Assembly: GCF_009296025.1 (NCBI RefSeq)
Contig: NZ_CP045178.1
Span: 7,254,001 to 7,318,000 of the forward strand
DNA: 64,000 bases
Direction of reading: 5' to 3'
From: Streptomyces tsukubensis
Lineage (GTDB): Bacteria > Actinomycetota > Actinomycetes > Streptomycetales > Streptomycetaceae
Below the pieces are notes generated by a model. The model saw nothing but the letters and a program-made list of their open reading frames with translations. It was not told where the DNA came from and made no database searches. Of the stretch, positions 42,456 to 51,773 are shown in pieces (the first letter of the stretch is position 1; every line of letters starts with the position of its first letter). Both the position numbers and the translations under genes were made by a program.

Positions 42456-43628
42456 ATGGCAGCGGCGGAGAACGGTCACAGCGGTCCCCTCGCCGGGGTG
42501 CGCGTCGTCGAGCTGGCGGGCATCGGGCCCGGCCCGTTCGCCGCGATGCTCCTCGCCGACCTCGGCGCCGACGTCGTACGCGTGGACAGACCGGGCAGAC
42601 AGCCCCTCGGTATGGACCCCGCCTATGACGTCACCAACCGCAACAAACGCTCGGTGCTGATCGACCTCAAGGCGCCCGATGGGCCCGGACGCGTCCTCGA
42701 CCTGGTGGAACGCGCGGATGTACTCATCGAGGGCAACCGCCCGGGGGTCACGGAACGGCTCGGCATCGGCCCCGCCGACTGCCACGCCCGCAACCCGAAG
42801 CTGGTCTACGGCCGGATGACCGGCTGGGGCCAGGAAGGGCCGCTGGCGTCGTCCGCGGGCCACGACCTCTCCTACATCGCGCTGACCGGCGCGCTCGGCA
42901 TGACCGGCAAGGCCGACGAGCCGCCCGCCTTCGCAGCCAATCTGCTCGGCGACTTCGCGGGCGGCTCCCTCTATCTCGTCGTCGGAGTCCTCGCCGCCCT
43001 GCGCCACGCCGAGCTGACCGGTACGGGACAGGTCGTGGACGCCGCCATCGTCGACGGTGCCTCGCACCTGACCACCATGGTCCACGGCATGATGGCCGCG
43101 GGCGGCTGGCAGGACAGGCGCGGCGCCAACCTCCTCGACGGCGGCAGCCCCTTCTACGGCTGCTACGAGACGGCCGACGGCGAGTACATGGCGGTCGGTG
43201 CCCTGGAGAAGCGGTTCTACGACGAGTTCACCGGCCTCCTCGGCATCACGGACACCGCACCCGGCCGAGGTGACTTCGACCGCTGGGACGAACTGCGCGA
43301 GAGCGTGGCCCGCGCCTTCAAGTCCCGTACGCGCGCGGAGTGGACGGCTGTGTTCGAGGGCTCCGACGCCTGTGTGGCCCCCGTGCTCTCGCTGCGCGAG
43401 GCGCCCCGTCATCCGCATCTCGCGGCGCGCGGGACCTTCACGGAGCACAGCGGTATCACGCAGCCGGCGCCCGCGCCGCGCTTCTCCGCCACCCCCGCCT
43501 CCGTACGGACGGGCCCCGCCCTGCCCGGTGGCGACACCGCCGACGTCGCCAGGGACTGGGACGTACCCGGGCTCGACGTACCCGGCCCGGACGACGCCCC
43601 CGGGCGCACGGACACGGACAAGGCCTGA
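42456..43628 (+). CDS. Alpha-methylacyl-CoA racemase (class III CoA-transferase family)
   Basis: The 390-residue protein follows AMACR/MCR rather than CoA transferases: VVELAGIGPGPFAAMLLADLGADVVRVDRPG, EGNRPGVTERLGIGPADC, YGRMTGWGQEGPLASSAGHDLSYIALTGAL. The acid/base pair is His136 (GHDLSY) and Asp166 (LLGDFAGG), matching His126/Asp156 of the M. tuberculosis enzyme. It epimerises the 2-methyl group of branched acyl-CoAs so that beta-oxidation can proceed. The ATG at 42456 has GGGAG ten bases upstream. It leads a three-gene operon with thiolase and FadB. Confidence 0.88.
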   Translation: MAAAENGHSGPLAGVRVVELAGIGPGPFAAMLLADLGADVVRVDRPGRQPLGMDPAYDVTNRNKRSVLIDLKAPDGPGRVLDLVERADVLIEGNRPGVTERLGIGPADCHARNPKLVYGRMTGWGQEGPLASSAGHDLSYIALTGALGMTGKADEPPAFAANLLGDFAGGSLYLVVGVLAALRHAELTGTGQVVDAAIVDGASHLTTMVHGMMAAGGWQDRRGANLLDGGSPFYGCYETADGEYMAVGALEKRFYDEFTGLLGITDTAPGRGDFDRWDELRESVARAFKSRTRAEWTAVFEGSDACVAPVLSLREAPRHPHLAARGTFTEHSGITQPAPAPRFSATPASVRTGPALPGGDTADVARDWDVPGLDVPGPDDAPGRTDTDKA

Positions 43629-43723
43629 CCCGCGGCGGGCCGCCACCTCCCCAAGGCGCCGCCCGGGGCACCTCCCCGGAAGCACCTCCCGGAAGCCGAA
43701 GCTGAAGCTGAAAGGCTGTTGTT

Positions 43724-44938
43724 GTGACCACAGAAGCGTATGTCTACGACGCGATCCGCACTCCGCGCGGGCGCGGCAAGGCGAACGGCGCGCTGCACGG
43801 CACCAAGCCCATCGACCTCGTCGTGGGACTCATCCACGAACTGCGCCGCAGGTTGCCGGGGCTCGACCCGGCCGCCATCGACGACATCGTGCTCGGCGTC
43901 GTCAGCCCGGTCGGTGACCAGGGTTCCGACATCGCGAGGATCGCCGCCATCGCCGCCGGACTGCCCGACACCGTCGCGGGCGTCCAGGAGAACCGGTTCT
44001 GTGCCTCCGGGCTCGAAGCGGTCAACCTGGCGGCGGCCAAGGTCCGTTCCGGCTGGGAGGACCTGGTCCTCGCCGGTGGTGTCGAGTCGATGTCCCGGGT
44101 GCCGATGGCCTCGGACGGCGGCGCCTGGGCGATGGACCCCATGACCAACCTCGACACCACTTTCGTGCCGCAGGGCATCGGCGCCGACCTCATCGCCACC
44201 ATCGAGGGCTTCACCCGCCACGATGTCGACAGCTACGCGGCGCTCTCCCAGGAACGGGCGGTGGCGGCGTGGAAGGGCGGCCGCTTCGACCGTTCCGTCA
44301 TCCCCGTCCGCGACCGATGCGGGCTGGTCGTCCTCGACCGCGACGAACACATCCGCCCCGGCACCACGGCCGAGACCCTGTCAGGGCTCAAGCCGTCCTT
44401 CGCCGGAATCGGAGACCTCGGCGGATTCGACGCCGTGGCCCTCCAGAAGTACCACTGGGTCGAGAAGATCGACCACGTCCACCACGCGGGCAACTCCTCG
44501 GGCATCGTGGACGGTTCCGCGCTCGTCGCCATCGGCAACGAGGAGGTCGGCCGCCGCTACGGCCTCACCCCCCGCGCCCGCGTCCTCTCCGCGGCCGTCT
44601 CGGGCTCCGACCCGACGATCATGCTGACGGGACCGGCCCCCGCCTCCCGCAAGGCCCTCGCCAAGGCGGGCATCGGCGCGGCCGATCTGGACCTGGTCGA
44701 GATGAACGAGGCGTTCGCCGCCGTCGTCCTGCGCTTCGCCCGCGACATGGATCTGCCGATCGACCGCGTCAACGTCAACGGCGGAGCGATCGCCATGGGC
44801 CACCCGCTCGGCGCCACCGGCGCGATGCTGCTCGGCACCCTCATCGACGAACTCGAACGCCAGGACAAGCGGTACGGCCTGGCCACTCTCTGCGTGGGCG
44901 GCGGTATGGGCGTCGCCACCGTGGTCGAGCGCCTCTGA
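43724..44938 (+). CDS. fadA: Acetyl-CoA C-acyltransferase (thiolase)
   Basis: The 404-residue protein has the three thiolase active-site blocks: Cys93 in [26 protein letters not shown] with [15 protein letters not shown], and [15 protein letters not shown]. It cleaves 3-ketoacyl-CoA with CoA to acetyl-CoA and a shortened acyl-CoA. The start is GTG preceded by AAAGG at eight bases. It lies 95 bp after the racemase and 56 bp before the multifunctional FadB gene, so one operon is likely. Confidence 0.93.
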   Translation: MTTEAYVYDAIRTPRGRGKANGALHGTKPIDLVVGLIHELRRRLPGLDPAAIDDIVLGVVSPVGDQGSDIARIAAIAAGLPDTVAGVQENRFCASGLEAVNLAAAKVRSGWEDLVLAGGVESMSRVPMASDGGAWAMDPMTNLDTTFVPQGIGADLIATIEGFTRHDVDSYAALSQERAVAAWKGGRFDRSVIPVRDRCGLVVLDRDEHIRPGTTAETLSGLKPSFAGIGDLGGFDAVALQKYHWVEKIDHVHHAGNSSGIVDGSALVAIGNEEVGRRYGLTPRARVLSAAVSGSDPTIMLTGPAPASRKALAKAGIGAADLDLVEMNEAFAAVVLRFARDMDLPIDRVNVNGGAIAMGHPLGATGAMLLGTLIDELERQDKRYGLATLCVGGGMGVATVVERL

Positions 44939-44994
44939 CCAGGAGCGCGCCCCGTCAGGCCCCCACCGCCACCTCTCCAACGGAGCAGCCCACC

Positions 44995-47196
44995 ATGAGC
45001 GAGTCCAGCAGCGCCCCGGCCATTCGCTGGGAGCGGGACGAGACCGGCGTCGTCACCCTCGTCCTCGACGACCCCCGCCAGTCGGCCAACACCATGAACC
45101 AGGCGTTCAAGGACGCCCTCGCGCAGGTCGCGGACCGCGCGGAGGCCGAGCGGGACACCATCAGGGGCATCATCGTCACCTCCGCCAAGAAGACGTTCTT
45201 CGCGGGCGGCGACCTGCACGACCTCATCGGCGTCGGCCCCGACCAGGCCCAGGCGGCGTTCGACGGCGGGCTCGCCGTCAAGCGGGCGCTGCGCCGCGTT
45301 GAGACCCTCGGCAAGCCCGTGGTCGCCGCCATCAACGGCGCTGCCCTGGGCGGCGGTTACGAGATCGCCCTCGCCTGCCACCACCGTGTCGCCCTCGACG
45401 CGCCAGGTTCGAAGATCGGCCTTCCCGAGGTCACCCTCGGCCTGCTCCCCGCGGGCGGCGGAGTCACCCGCACGGTACGGCTCATGGGGATCTCGGACGC
45501 CCTGCTGAAGGTGCTGCTCCAGGGCACCCAGTACCGGCCGCGCCGCGCCCTCGCTCAGGGCCTGATCCACGAAGTGGCCGAGAGCCGCGAGGAGATGATC
45601 GCCAAGGCCCGCGCCTTCATCGACGCGCACCCCGAGTCGCGTCAGCCCTGGGACGAGCCTGGGTACCGGATTCCCGGCGGCACCCCCGCTAGCCCTCGCT
45701 TCGCGGCCAACCTCCCGGCCTTCCCCGCGGGACTCAAGAAGCAGACCCAGGGCGCGCCCTACCCCGCGCCCCGCAACATCATGGCCGCCGCCGTCGAGGG
45801 TTCCCAGGTGGACTTCGAGACCGCGCAGACCATCGAGGCCCGCTACTTCACCGAGCTGGTCACGGGCCAGACCTCCAAGAACATGATCCAGGCCTTCTTC
45901 TTCGACCTCCAGGCCGTCAACTCCGGCCTGAGCAGGCCGCAGGGGATCGAACCCCGCCCCGTGCGCAAGGTCGCCGTCCTCGGCGCGGGCATGATGGGCG
46001 CGGGTATCGCCTACTCCTGCGCCCGCGCCGGTATCGACGTCGTCCTCAAGGACGTGTCGGACGAGGCCGCCGCGAAGGGCAAGGCGTACTCGGAGAAACT
46101 GCTCGCCAAGGCGCTCGGCCGGGGCCGCACCACCGAGCGCGAGCGCGACAGGCTGCTGGCCCGCATCACCCCGACCGCCGACCCCAGGGAGCTGGCAGGG
46201 TGCGACGCGGTCATCGAGGCGGTCTTCGAGGACCCGGCCCTCAAGCACAAGGTGTTCCAGGAGGTCATCGGCATCGTCGAACCCGACGCGCTGCTCTGCT
46301 CCAACACCTCCACCCTCCCCATCACCGAACTCGCCGAAGGGGTGGCGCGCCCCGCCGACTTCATCGGGCTGCACTTCTTCTCGCCCGTCGACAAGATGCC
46401 GCTGGTGGAGATCATCAAGGGGCGGGGGACCGGTGACGAGACGATCGCCCGCGCCTTCGACCTCGTACGGCAGATCAGGAAGACCCCGATCGTGGTGAAC
46501 GACTCGCGTGGCTTCTTCACCTCGCGCGTCATCGGGCAGTTCATCAACGAGGGCGTCGCCATGGTCGCCGAGGGGATCGAACCCGCCTCCGTCGAACAGG
46601 CCGCCGCACAGGCCGGATATCCGGCGAAGGTGCTCTCCCTCATGGACGAGCTGACCCTGACCCTGCCCCGCAGGATCCGCGTCGAGTCGAAGCGGGCGGT
46701 CGAGGAGGCGGGCGGTGTCTGGCCCGACCACCCCGCCGACACGGTGATCGACCGCATGGTCGACGAGTTCGGCAGGACGGGGCGGAGCGGGGGAGCCGGG
46801 TTCTACGACTACGCGGAGGGCAGGCGAACCCGGCTCTGGTCCGGGCTGCGCGAGCACTTCACCAGGCCGGGCACCGAGATCCCCTTCAGGGACATGCAGG
46901 AACGGATGCTGTTCTCCGAGGCACTGGACGCGGTCAGGCTGCTCGACGAACACGTCCTGACCTCCGTGGCGGACGCCAACATCGGTTCGCTGCTCGGCAT
47001 CGGCTTCCCCGGCTGGACCGGCGGAGTCCTCCAGTACATCAACGGCTACGAGGGCGGCCTGCCCGGTTTCGTGGCCCGCGCGAGGGAGCTGAGCGCACGC
47101 TACGGCGCGAGGTTCGACCCGCCCGCCTCGTTGGTCGAGCGGGCGGAGCGCGGGGAGCGGTTCAGTGACGCGGGGGACCGGGGCGAGCGCCCGTGA
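44995..47196 (+). CDS. fadB: Multifunctional fatty-acid oxidation alpha subunit (enoyl-CoA hydratase / 3-hydroxyacyl-CoA dehydrogenase)
   Basis: The 733-residue protein fuses a crotonase domain (about 10-200; INGAALGGGYEIALACHHRVAL and GLPEVTLGLLPAGGG carry the two catalytic glutamates) to a 3-hydroxyacyl-CoA dehydrogenase (NAD site VAVLGAGMMGAGIAYSCARAG at about 326; catalytic region SNTSTLPITELAE and HFFSPVDKMPLVEII). A second HAD domain closes the chain. With the thiolase it performs the last three steps of beta-oxidation. The ATG at 44995 follows GGAG; a long open frame upstream overlaps the thiolase and is not used. Confidence 0.94.
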   Translation: MSESSSAPAIRWERDETGVVTLVLDDPRQSANTMNQAFKDALAQVADRAEAERDTIRGIIVTSAKKTFFAGGDLHDLIGVGPDQAQAAFDGGLAVKRALRRVETLGKPVVAAINGAALGGGYEIALACHHRVALDAPGSKIGLPEVTLGLLPAGGGVTRTVRLMGISDALLKVLLQGTQYRPRRALAQGLIHEVAESREEMIAKARAFIDAHPESRQPWDEPGYRIPGGTPASPRFAANLPAFPAGLKKQTQGAPYPAPRNIMAAAVEGSQVDFETAQTIEARYFTELVTGQTSKNMIQAFFFDLQAVNSGLSRPQGIEPRPVRKVAVLGAGMMGAGIAYSCARAGIDVVLKDVSDEAAAKGKAYSEKLLAKALGRGRTTERERDRLLARITPTADPRELAGCDAVIEAVFEDPALKHKVFQEVIGIVEPDALLCSNTSTLPITELAEGVARPADFIGLHFFSPVDKMPLVEIIKGRGTGDETIARAFDLVRQIRKTPIVVNDSRGFFTSRVIGQFINEGVAMVAEGIEPASVEQAAAQAGYPAKVLSLMDELTLTLPRRIRVESKRAVEEAGGVWPDHPADTVIDRMVDEFGRTGRSGGAGFYDYAEGRRTRLWSGLREHFTRPGTEIPFRDMQERMLFSEALDAVRLLDEHVLTSVADANIGSLLGIGFPGWTGGVLQYINGYEGGLPGFVARARELSARYGARFDPPASLVERAERGERFSDAGDRGERP

Positions 47197-47201
47197 CCGA
47201 C

Positions 47202-47232
47202 CGGCCGGCCGGAGGTGCGCCCCGGCCGGCCG
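47202..47232. terminator. Terminator between fadB and the MerR gene
   Basis: An 11-bp perfect stem of alternating CC/GG (47202-47212 with 47222-47232) with a 9-nt loop lies in the convergent gap. Confidence 0.65.
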
Positions 47233-47347
47233 CCGCCGCGCCGGGTTCGAGGGGGTTCCGGCGTGCCGGCCGGCCCGCGGCGAGCGGCGACCCCGCAGAC
47301 AGCGGCCCCCGCCGACATCGACCGCCCGCCGACAGCCGTCGCCCATC

Positions 47348-48118
47348 TCACCGCCGTGGCTCACGCGGCGGAAACGCGTCCCGCAACTCCTCGTTGAGCG
47401 AGCGTTGGAACGCCGTCAGCAGCGCCTGGAGCACCAGCGGCTGCATCTGGACGGAGAGCGACTTGGCCCGCGCGACCCGCGCGTCGTCCTGCGGGCTCGA
47501 CCTGCCGATCTCGTCCCTGAAGAGCGCGCTCAACTCCCGTGCCACCGCCGAGGAATGGTGCGCCATGACATCGCGTGCGGCCCGGAGCGAGTCGTCGGAG
47601 AGGGGTACGCCGAGCAGCCGCACCCCGAGCCCGACGAGCGCCGGGTCGACCAGGTAGAGCTCAGCTCCGGGGCCGCCCGCCGCCGTCACGACACCCATCG
47701 CCGCGAGGCGGCGCAACTCGTCGTCGCCGAGCGGTCGTCCGACGCGCTCCTCGACCTGGTCGCGGGTGCACTCCACGGCGGAGTCCGGCATCCAGGACGC
47801 GACCATGGCCCGGTGGATCGCCAGATCGTAGGGGCTCATCTCCTCCGGCAGCCGGCGCAGATGGCGTTCGATCGCGGAGAGCGTCATCCCCTGCTCCCTC
47901 AACTCCTCGACCAGGGCGAGACGGGCGAGATGGTCCGAGCCGTATCTGCCGACCCGGCGGGGGCCGATGCGCGGCGGCGGCAGCAGACCGCGCGTTCCGT
48001 AGAAGCGGATCGTACGCACCGTGACGCCGGCCCGTGCCGCCAGTTCGTCGACGGTGAGGTCCACCGTCGCGCTCTCGCCCTCCGCAGCCGCCATACCCAC
48101 CCTTCGTCTCCGTGCCAT
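47348..48118 (-). CDS. MerR-family transcriptional regulator
   Basis: The 256-residue protein begins with a MerR winged helix (LTVDELAARAGVTVRTIRFYGTRGLLPPPRIGPRRVGRYGSDHLARLALVEELREQGMTL) and continues with a large helical domain without the cysteines of metal sensors. Such long MerR proteins in actinobacteria often sit beside fatty-acid or acyl-CoA genes. It is convergent with the beta-oxidation operon, and both promoters share TGTTACAYCA, which supports regulation of that operon and of itself. ATG 48118 or 48094 may be the start. Confidence 0.85.
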   Translation of the reverse strand: MARRRRVGMAAAEGESATVDLTVDELAARAGVTVRTIRFYGTRGLLPPPRIGPRRVGRYGSDHLARLALVEELREQGMTLSAIERHLRRLPEEMSPYDLAIHRAMVASWMPDSAVECTRDQVEERVGRPLGDDELRRLAAMGVVTAAGGPGAELYLVDPALVGLGVRLLGVPLSDDSLRAARDVMAHHSSAVARELSALFRDEIGRSSPQDDARVARAKSLSVQMQPLVLQALLTAFQRSLNEELRDAFPPREPRR

Positions 48119-48216
48119 GCGGCGCCGCTCCGCCCGGCCCGTGGCACGGGCCGCGACAGGCCGCTCCCGCGGGGCCTGGGCTCTGTGCCTTCGCGTCGCC
48201 GGGGCGCCTCCGGTTC

Positions 48217-48245
48217 AACAGTATTGCTGTTACACCACTTTGGTG
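48217..48245 (-). promoter_or_regulatory. Two adjacent small palindromes upstream of the MerR gene
   Basis: AACAG-TATTG-CTGTT (48217-48231) and CACCA-CTT-TGGTG (48233-48245) are side by side about 100 bp upstream of the start. They include the TGTTACACCA word shared with the beta-oxidation promoter. The remainder of 48119-48588 shows no gene. Confidence 0.55.
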
Positions 48246-48588
48246 AAAGTGTTCGGATGATGTTGTCCGCCCGGCGTACGACACCTCGCGCGACGCCCTG
48301 ACTGGGCGGGCTCAGGCGCTCTCCGGGGCAATCACCTGGCCGCCACTCAACCTGCACAGAACCCGCCAACCGCTCTCCATGGGGCCGGAAGGTCCTGCGG
48401 GGGCCGTGTTCCCCGCCCGTGGGGCACCGTGGACCGTCAACTGTGAGTGAACTGTGTGACGTATGCCACCGCGTGGGATTGATCTTCATGGGAGGGTGTC
48501 GCGTCGGTCAATGTCGCCCGGCCGCCGGTACTCCGGAGGGGGCGGCGCGGGCCGCGGCACATCCGAATCCCAGAGAGTTGAGCCACCC

Positions 48589-50076
48589 GTGAGCAAGGAA
48601 ACCCTCGACGCGGCCGAGGCAGAACCGGAACCGAGCGAAGCAGCCGCGACACTGTCGCCCGCCGACGCCGGAGACGCCGGGTACAGCAAGGACCTCAAGG
48701 CCCGCCACGTCAACATGATCGCCATCGGCGGCGCGATCGGCACCGGTCTGTTCCTGGGGGCGGGCGGACGCCTCCACTCGGCGGGGCCCGCACTCGCCAT
48801 CGCCTATCTCGTCTGCGGCATCTTCGCCTTCTTCGTCGTGCGCGCCCTCGGCGAGCTCGTCGTCTACCGCCCCTCGTCCGGCTCCTTCGTCTCGTACGCC
48901 CGGGAGTTCCTCGGCGAGAAGGGCGCCTACGTCGCGGGCTGGATGTACTTCGTCAACTGGTCCACGACCGGCATCGCCGACATCACCGCCATCGCCCTCT
49001 ACACCCACTATTGGAGCCTGTTCACCTCCGTGCCCCAGTGGGTGCTCGCGCTGATCGCGCTGGCCGTGGTGCTCTCGATCAACCTCATCTCGGTGAAGTA
49101 CTTCGGCGAGATGGAGTTCTGGTTCTCGATCGTCAAGGTCGCCGCGCTGGTGGCGTTCATGTTGATCGGGATCTTCCTGCTGGTCACCCAGCACGAGGTG
49201 GGCGGCACCACACCAGGTGCGCATGTGATCACGGAGAACGGCGGATTCTTCCCGCACGGACTGATGCCCGTCGTCATCGTGATGCAGGGCGTGGTCTTCG
49301 CCTACGCGTCGCTCGAACTCGTCGGCGTCGCCGCAGGAGAGACCGCCGAGCCGCAGAAGATCGTGCCGCGCGCGGTCAACTCGATCATGTGGCGCGTCGG
49401 TCTCTTCTACGTCGGCTCGGTGATCCTGCTCGCGCTCCTGCTCCCCGGCTCCGTCTACTCCGGCGACGAGAGCCCCTTCGTCACCGTGCTGTCGAAGATC
49501 GGCGTCCCCGCGGCCGGCGACGTGATGAACCTCGTCGTCCTCACCGCCGCCATGTCCAGCCTCAACTCCGGTCTCTACTCCACCGGGCGCATCCTGCGTT
49601 CGATGGCGATGGCGGGGAGCGCGCCGAAGTTCACCGCTCTGATGAACCGCAGCCAGGTGCCCTACGGAGGCATCCTGCTCACGGCGGGCGTGTGTGTCCT
49701 CGGCGTCGGCCTCAACTTCCTGGTGCCCGGACAGGCGTTCGAAATCGTCCTCAACGTCGCTTCGCTGGGAATCATCAGTACGTGGGTCATCGTCATGCTC
49801 TGTCACATGGCGTTCGTCCGAAGGTCGGAGGAGGGCGTCGTCACCAGGCCCTCCTTCCAGCTGCCGGGCAGCCCCTTCACGGAGATCGTCACCATCGTCT
49901 TCCTCCTCGCGGTCCTCGTCCTCATGTGGAAGGACCCCGAGGTGGGCCGCAAGACCCTCTACCTCATCCCGATCGTGGCGGCAGCTCTGGTCGCGGGCTG
50001 GTTCGCCATACGGGGACGGCTGGGCGAGACCGGAGCGGACACCCCGTCCGGCTCCGGTGGGGGGCGGAAACCCTGA
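48589..50076 (+). CDS. Amino-acid permease (APC superfamily, AnsP/CycA-like)
   Basis: The 495-residue protein has twelve helices and the amino-acid/polyamine/organocation signature at the first: LKARHVNMIAIGGAIGTGLFLGAGGRL. FFVVRALGELVVYRPSSGSFVSYAREFLG and WMYFVNWSTTGIADITAIALY follow, as in asparagine or broad neutral amino-acid permeases of the proton-symport type. The GTG start at 48589 fits; GAGAG lies upstream. Close relatives are annotated L-asparagine permeases; the substrate is not proven. Single gene. Confidence 0.9.
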   Translation: MSKETLDAAEAEPEPSEAAATLSPADAGDAGYSKDLKARHVNMIAIGGAIGTGLFLGAGGRLHSAGPALAIAYLVCGIFAFFVVRALGELVVYRPSSGSFVSYAREFLGEKGAYVAGWMYFVNWSTTGIADITAIALYTHYWSLFTSVPQWVLALIALAVVLSINLISVKYFGEMEFWFSIVKVAALVAFMLIGIFLLVTQHEVGGTTPGAHVITENGGFFPHGLMPVVIVMQGVVFAYASLELVGVAAGETAEPQKIVPRAVNSIMWRVGLFYVGSVILLALLLPGSVYSGDESPFVTVLSKIGVPAAGDVMNLVVLTAAMSSLNSGLYSTGRILRSMAMAGSAPKFTALMNRSQVPYGGILLTAGVCVLGVGLNFLVPGQAFEIVLNVASLGIISTWVIVMLCHMAFVRRSEEGVVTRPSFQLPGSPFTEIVTIVFLLAVLVLMWKDPEVGRKTLYLIPIVAAALVAGWFAIRGRLGETGADTPSGSGGGRKP

Positions 50077-50156
50077 CAGAACCGACCTGTGTGAGCGGTG
50101 GCAACTTCCCGGGGTACATGCGTTGCTCTTCGTCCATGAACGGGTAACTCTCCGTC

Positions 50157-50564
50157 ATGCACCTCTTTCCCGCAGGTCCGATCTCCCTCCCCGGCAAGGC
50201 GGAGGGGCTCGCCCTCGGTCTGTCGCTGCTCGCCCTGATCTGTGCGGGCGTCGCGAAACTGCTGCCAGGGGCGATGGACCGCGCCCTCGTCCGGCGCCCG
50301 CACAGGGGCCGGACCGAGGGCGCGGCCTTGGGCAAGGCCGCCGACGAGCCGCCCGCGGGGCTGCCCGCGGTCGTCGTCGCTGTCGGCAGCGGTGCGGCGG
50401 CTCCGGCGGCGGGCTGCTCCCGGCAGGCCAGTACGGAGGCGGCCCGAGCCGTCGCCGAGGCGGAGCTGCGCCGCCGGGCCGCCGAGATCGCCTCGGGTCT
50501 CGTCGGCGGGACCACCGCGGGCAGCGCGGCCGACCAGGGATTCCTTCCACCCGGCCGGGGCTGA
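50157..50564 (+). CDS. Hypothetical membrane-anchored protein
   Basis: The 135-residue frame has a clear GC-rich third-position pattern, so it is probably a gene. One hydrophobic helix lies near the start (EGLALGLSLLALICAGVAKLL), followed by an Ala/Arg/Gly-rich tail with EAARAVAEAELRRRAAEIA. No ribosome-binding site is visible before the ATG. The last 24 bp are the beginning of a 45-bp tandem repeat. I do not recognise the family. Confidence 0.45.
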   Translation: MHLFPAGPISLPGKAEGLALGLSLLALICAGVAKLLPGAMDRALVRRPHRGRTEGAALGKAADEPPAGLPAVVVAVGSGAAAPAAGCSRQASTEAARAVAEAELRRRAAEIASGLVGGTTAGSAADQGFLPPGRG

Positions 50565-50675
50565 CCCGGTCCGCGCCTTGACCGGTTCTTTCCGTCCGGC
50601 CGGGGCTGACCAGGTCCGCGCCTCCATCGGTTCCTTCCGCTCGGCCGGGACCGACCCGGTCCGCACCGCCGTGCC
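50541..50675. repeat. Three degenerate 45-bp tandem repeats
   Basis: Units start at 50541, 50586 and 50631, each beginning TTCYTTCC followed by YGGCCGGG and GACC-GGTCCGC. The first unit contains the end and stop codon of the preceding frame. The array may reflect slippage. Confidence 0.75.
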
Positions 50676-50785
50676 CCCTTCCTCCCGTACGTGCTCCCTC
50701 GTCGCATACTGGACGGCGTCCCTGACGCGGGTGGTACCCCGCGCTGGGACATCTTCAGGTCCTGTGAGCGGAGGGAGCCCCGGAA

Positions 50786-51649
50786 ATGAAGCGCTCGGAA
50801 CCCGACCCCGTACCGCCACCGCCCGGCGGGGTGCTGTGGAGCGTCGCGGGAGACATTCGAGCCCTGCTGATGCTGCCCGCCGCGCTGACCATGCAGGTGG
50901 CGCACCCTGCCGTCGGCGCGGGGGTCGACGAGCACTCCGTCTTCCGCACCGACCCCTGGGGCAGGGGCGAGCGCTCCCTGAGCTCCCTCCAGACCTGGGT
51001 GTACGGCGGCGGGGCCGCGGCCGAGGAAGGCCGCAGACTGCGCCGGATGCACCGCACGATCCAGGGCACGGACACGCGGGGCCGCCGCTACCACGCGCTG
51101 ACCCCAGCCAACTACGCGTGGGTGCACGCCACCGGCTTCCCCGTGTACCAGCACGCCCTGCGCTACCTGGCCAGGCCCCTCACCGACGCGCAGGAGACCG
51201 CGCTCTACGCGGAGTGGCTGCGGGTGGGCCGGATCCTCGGGCTGCGCGACCGGGACATGCCCGCGACGATCGAGGAGTTCTGGCCGTACTACCGCAAGGT
51301 CCTCGGTGACGAGCTGGAGGCCACGGCGGTCGTCCGGGACCTGGTGGCCGTCGACGAGACGGTCCCGCCGCCCGACCGAGGCCCGCGCGCGCTGCGGCTG
51401 CTCCTGCGACTGCTCTGGCCCGTCCTGCTGCCACCGTTCGCACGCTTCAGGCAGTTCGTCACAGTCGGTTACATGCCGCCCGAGGCCCGTGACGCGCTGG
51501 GACTCGAATGGACCGACGCCCAGGAAGGCGACCTGCGCCGCTTCAGCCGGGTCGTGCGCGTCGTCGTCCCCGCCCTGCCCGAGCGGCTGCGCTATCTGCC
51601 GAGGGCCCGCGCGGCGCGGGCACGGTTCAGGGCGGGCGCGACTGTCTGA
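50786..51649 (+). CDS. MpaB-family (DUF2236) oxygenase-like protein
   Basis: The 287-residue helical protein has the DUF2236 pattern: VAGDIRALLMLPAALTMQVAHPAVGAGVDEHS, RLRRMHRTIQGTDTRG, YAWVHATGFPVYQHALRYLAR and LWPVLLPPFARFRQFVTVGYMPPEAR. Relatives include the latex-clearing protein and fungal MpaB, which bind haem b and cleave or oxidise alkene chains. The conserved histidines and arginine are present. The substrate is unknown. GGAGGG upstream of the ATG supports the start. Confidence 0.82.
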   Translation: MKRSEPDPVPPPPGGVLWSVAGDIRALLMLPAALTMQVAHPAVGAGVDEHSVFRTDPWGRGERSLSSLQTWVYGGGAAAEEGRRLRRMHRTIQGTDTRGRRYHALTPANYAWVHATGFPVYQHALRYLARPLTDAQETALYAEWLRVGRILGLRDRDMPATIEEFWPYYRKVLGDELEATAVVRDLVAVDETVPPPDRGPRALRLLLRLLWPVLLPPFARFRQFVTVGYMPPEARDALGLEWTDAQEGDLRRFSRVVRVVVPALPERLRYLPRARAARARFRAGATV

Positions 51650-51710
51650 GGGGTCCTCGCACGAGGGGAGTCCGATCAGCCCCCGCGCCCCGAACCGCAC
51701 GCGCCCCGGC

Positions 51711-51758
51711 CCGTACGCGGGACGGCTGGAAGCCACGGCTCCGCCGCCCCGCGTACGG
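51711..51758. terminator. Hairpin between MpaB-like and M1 peptidase genes
   Basis: CCGTACGCGGG (51711-51721) pairs with CCCGCGTACGG (51748-51758) in the convergent gap; the 26-nt loop is large. Confidence 0.55.
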
Positions 51759-51773
51759 CCAGGGGCCGCTCGG

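Noticed and set aside
44269..44994. FadB start upstream inside the thiolase gene
   Set aside because: The in-frame extension is the thiolase gene read in another frame and is Arg/Pro-rich; the ATG at 44995 has GGAG and matches the family start.
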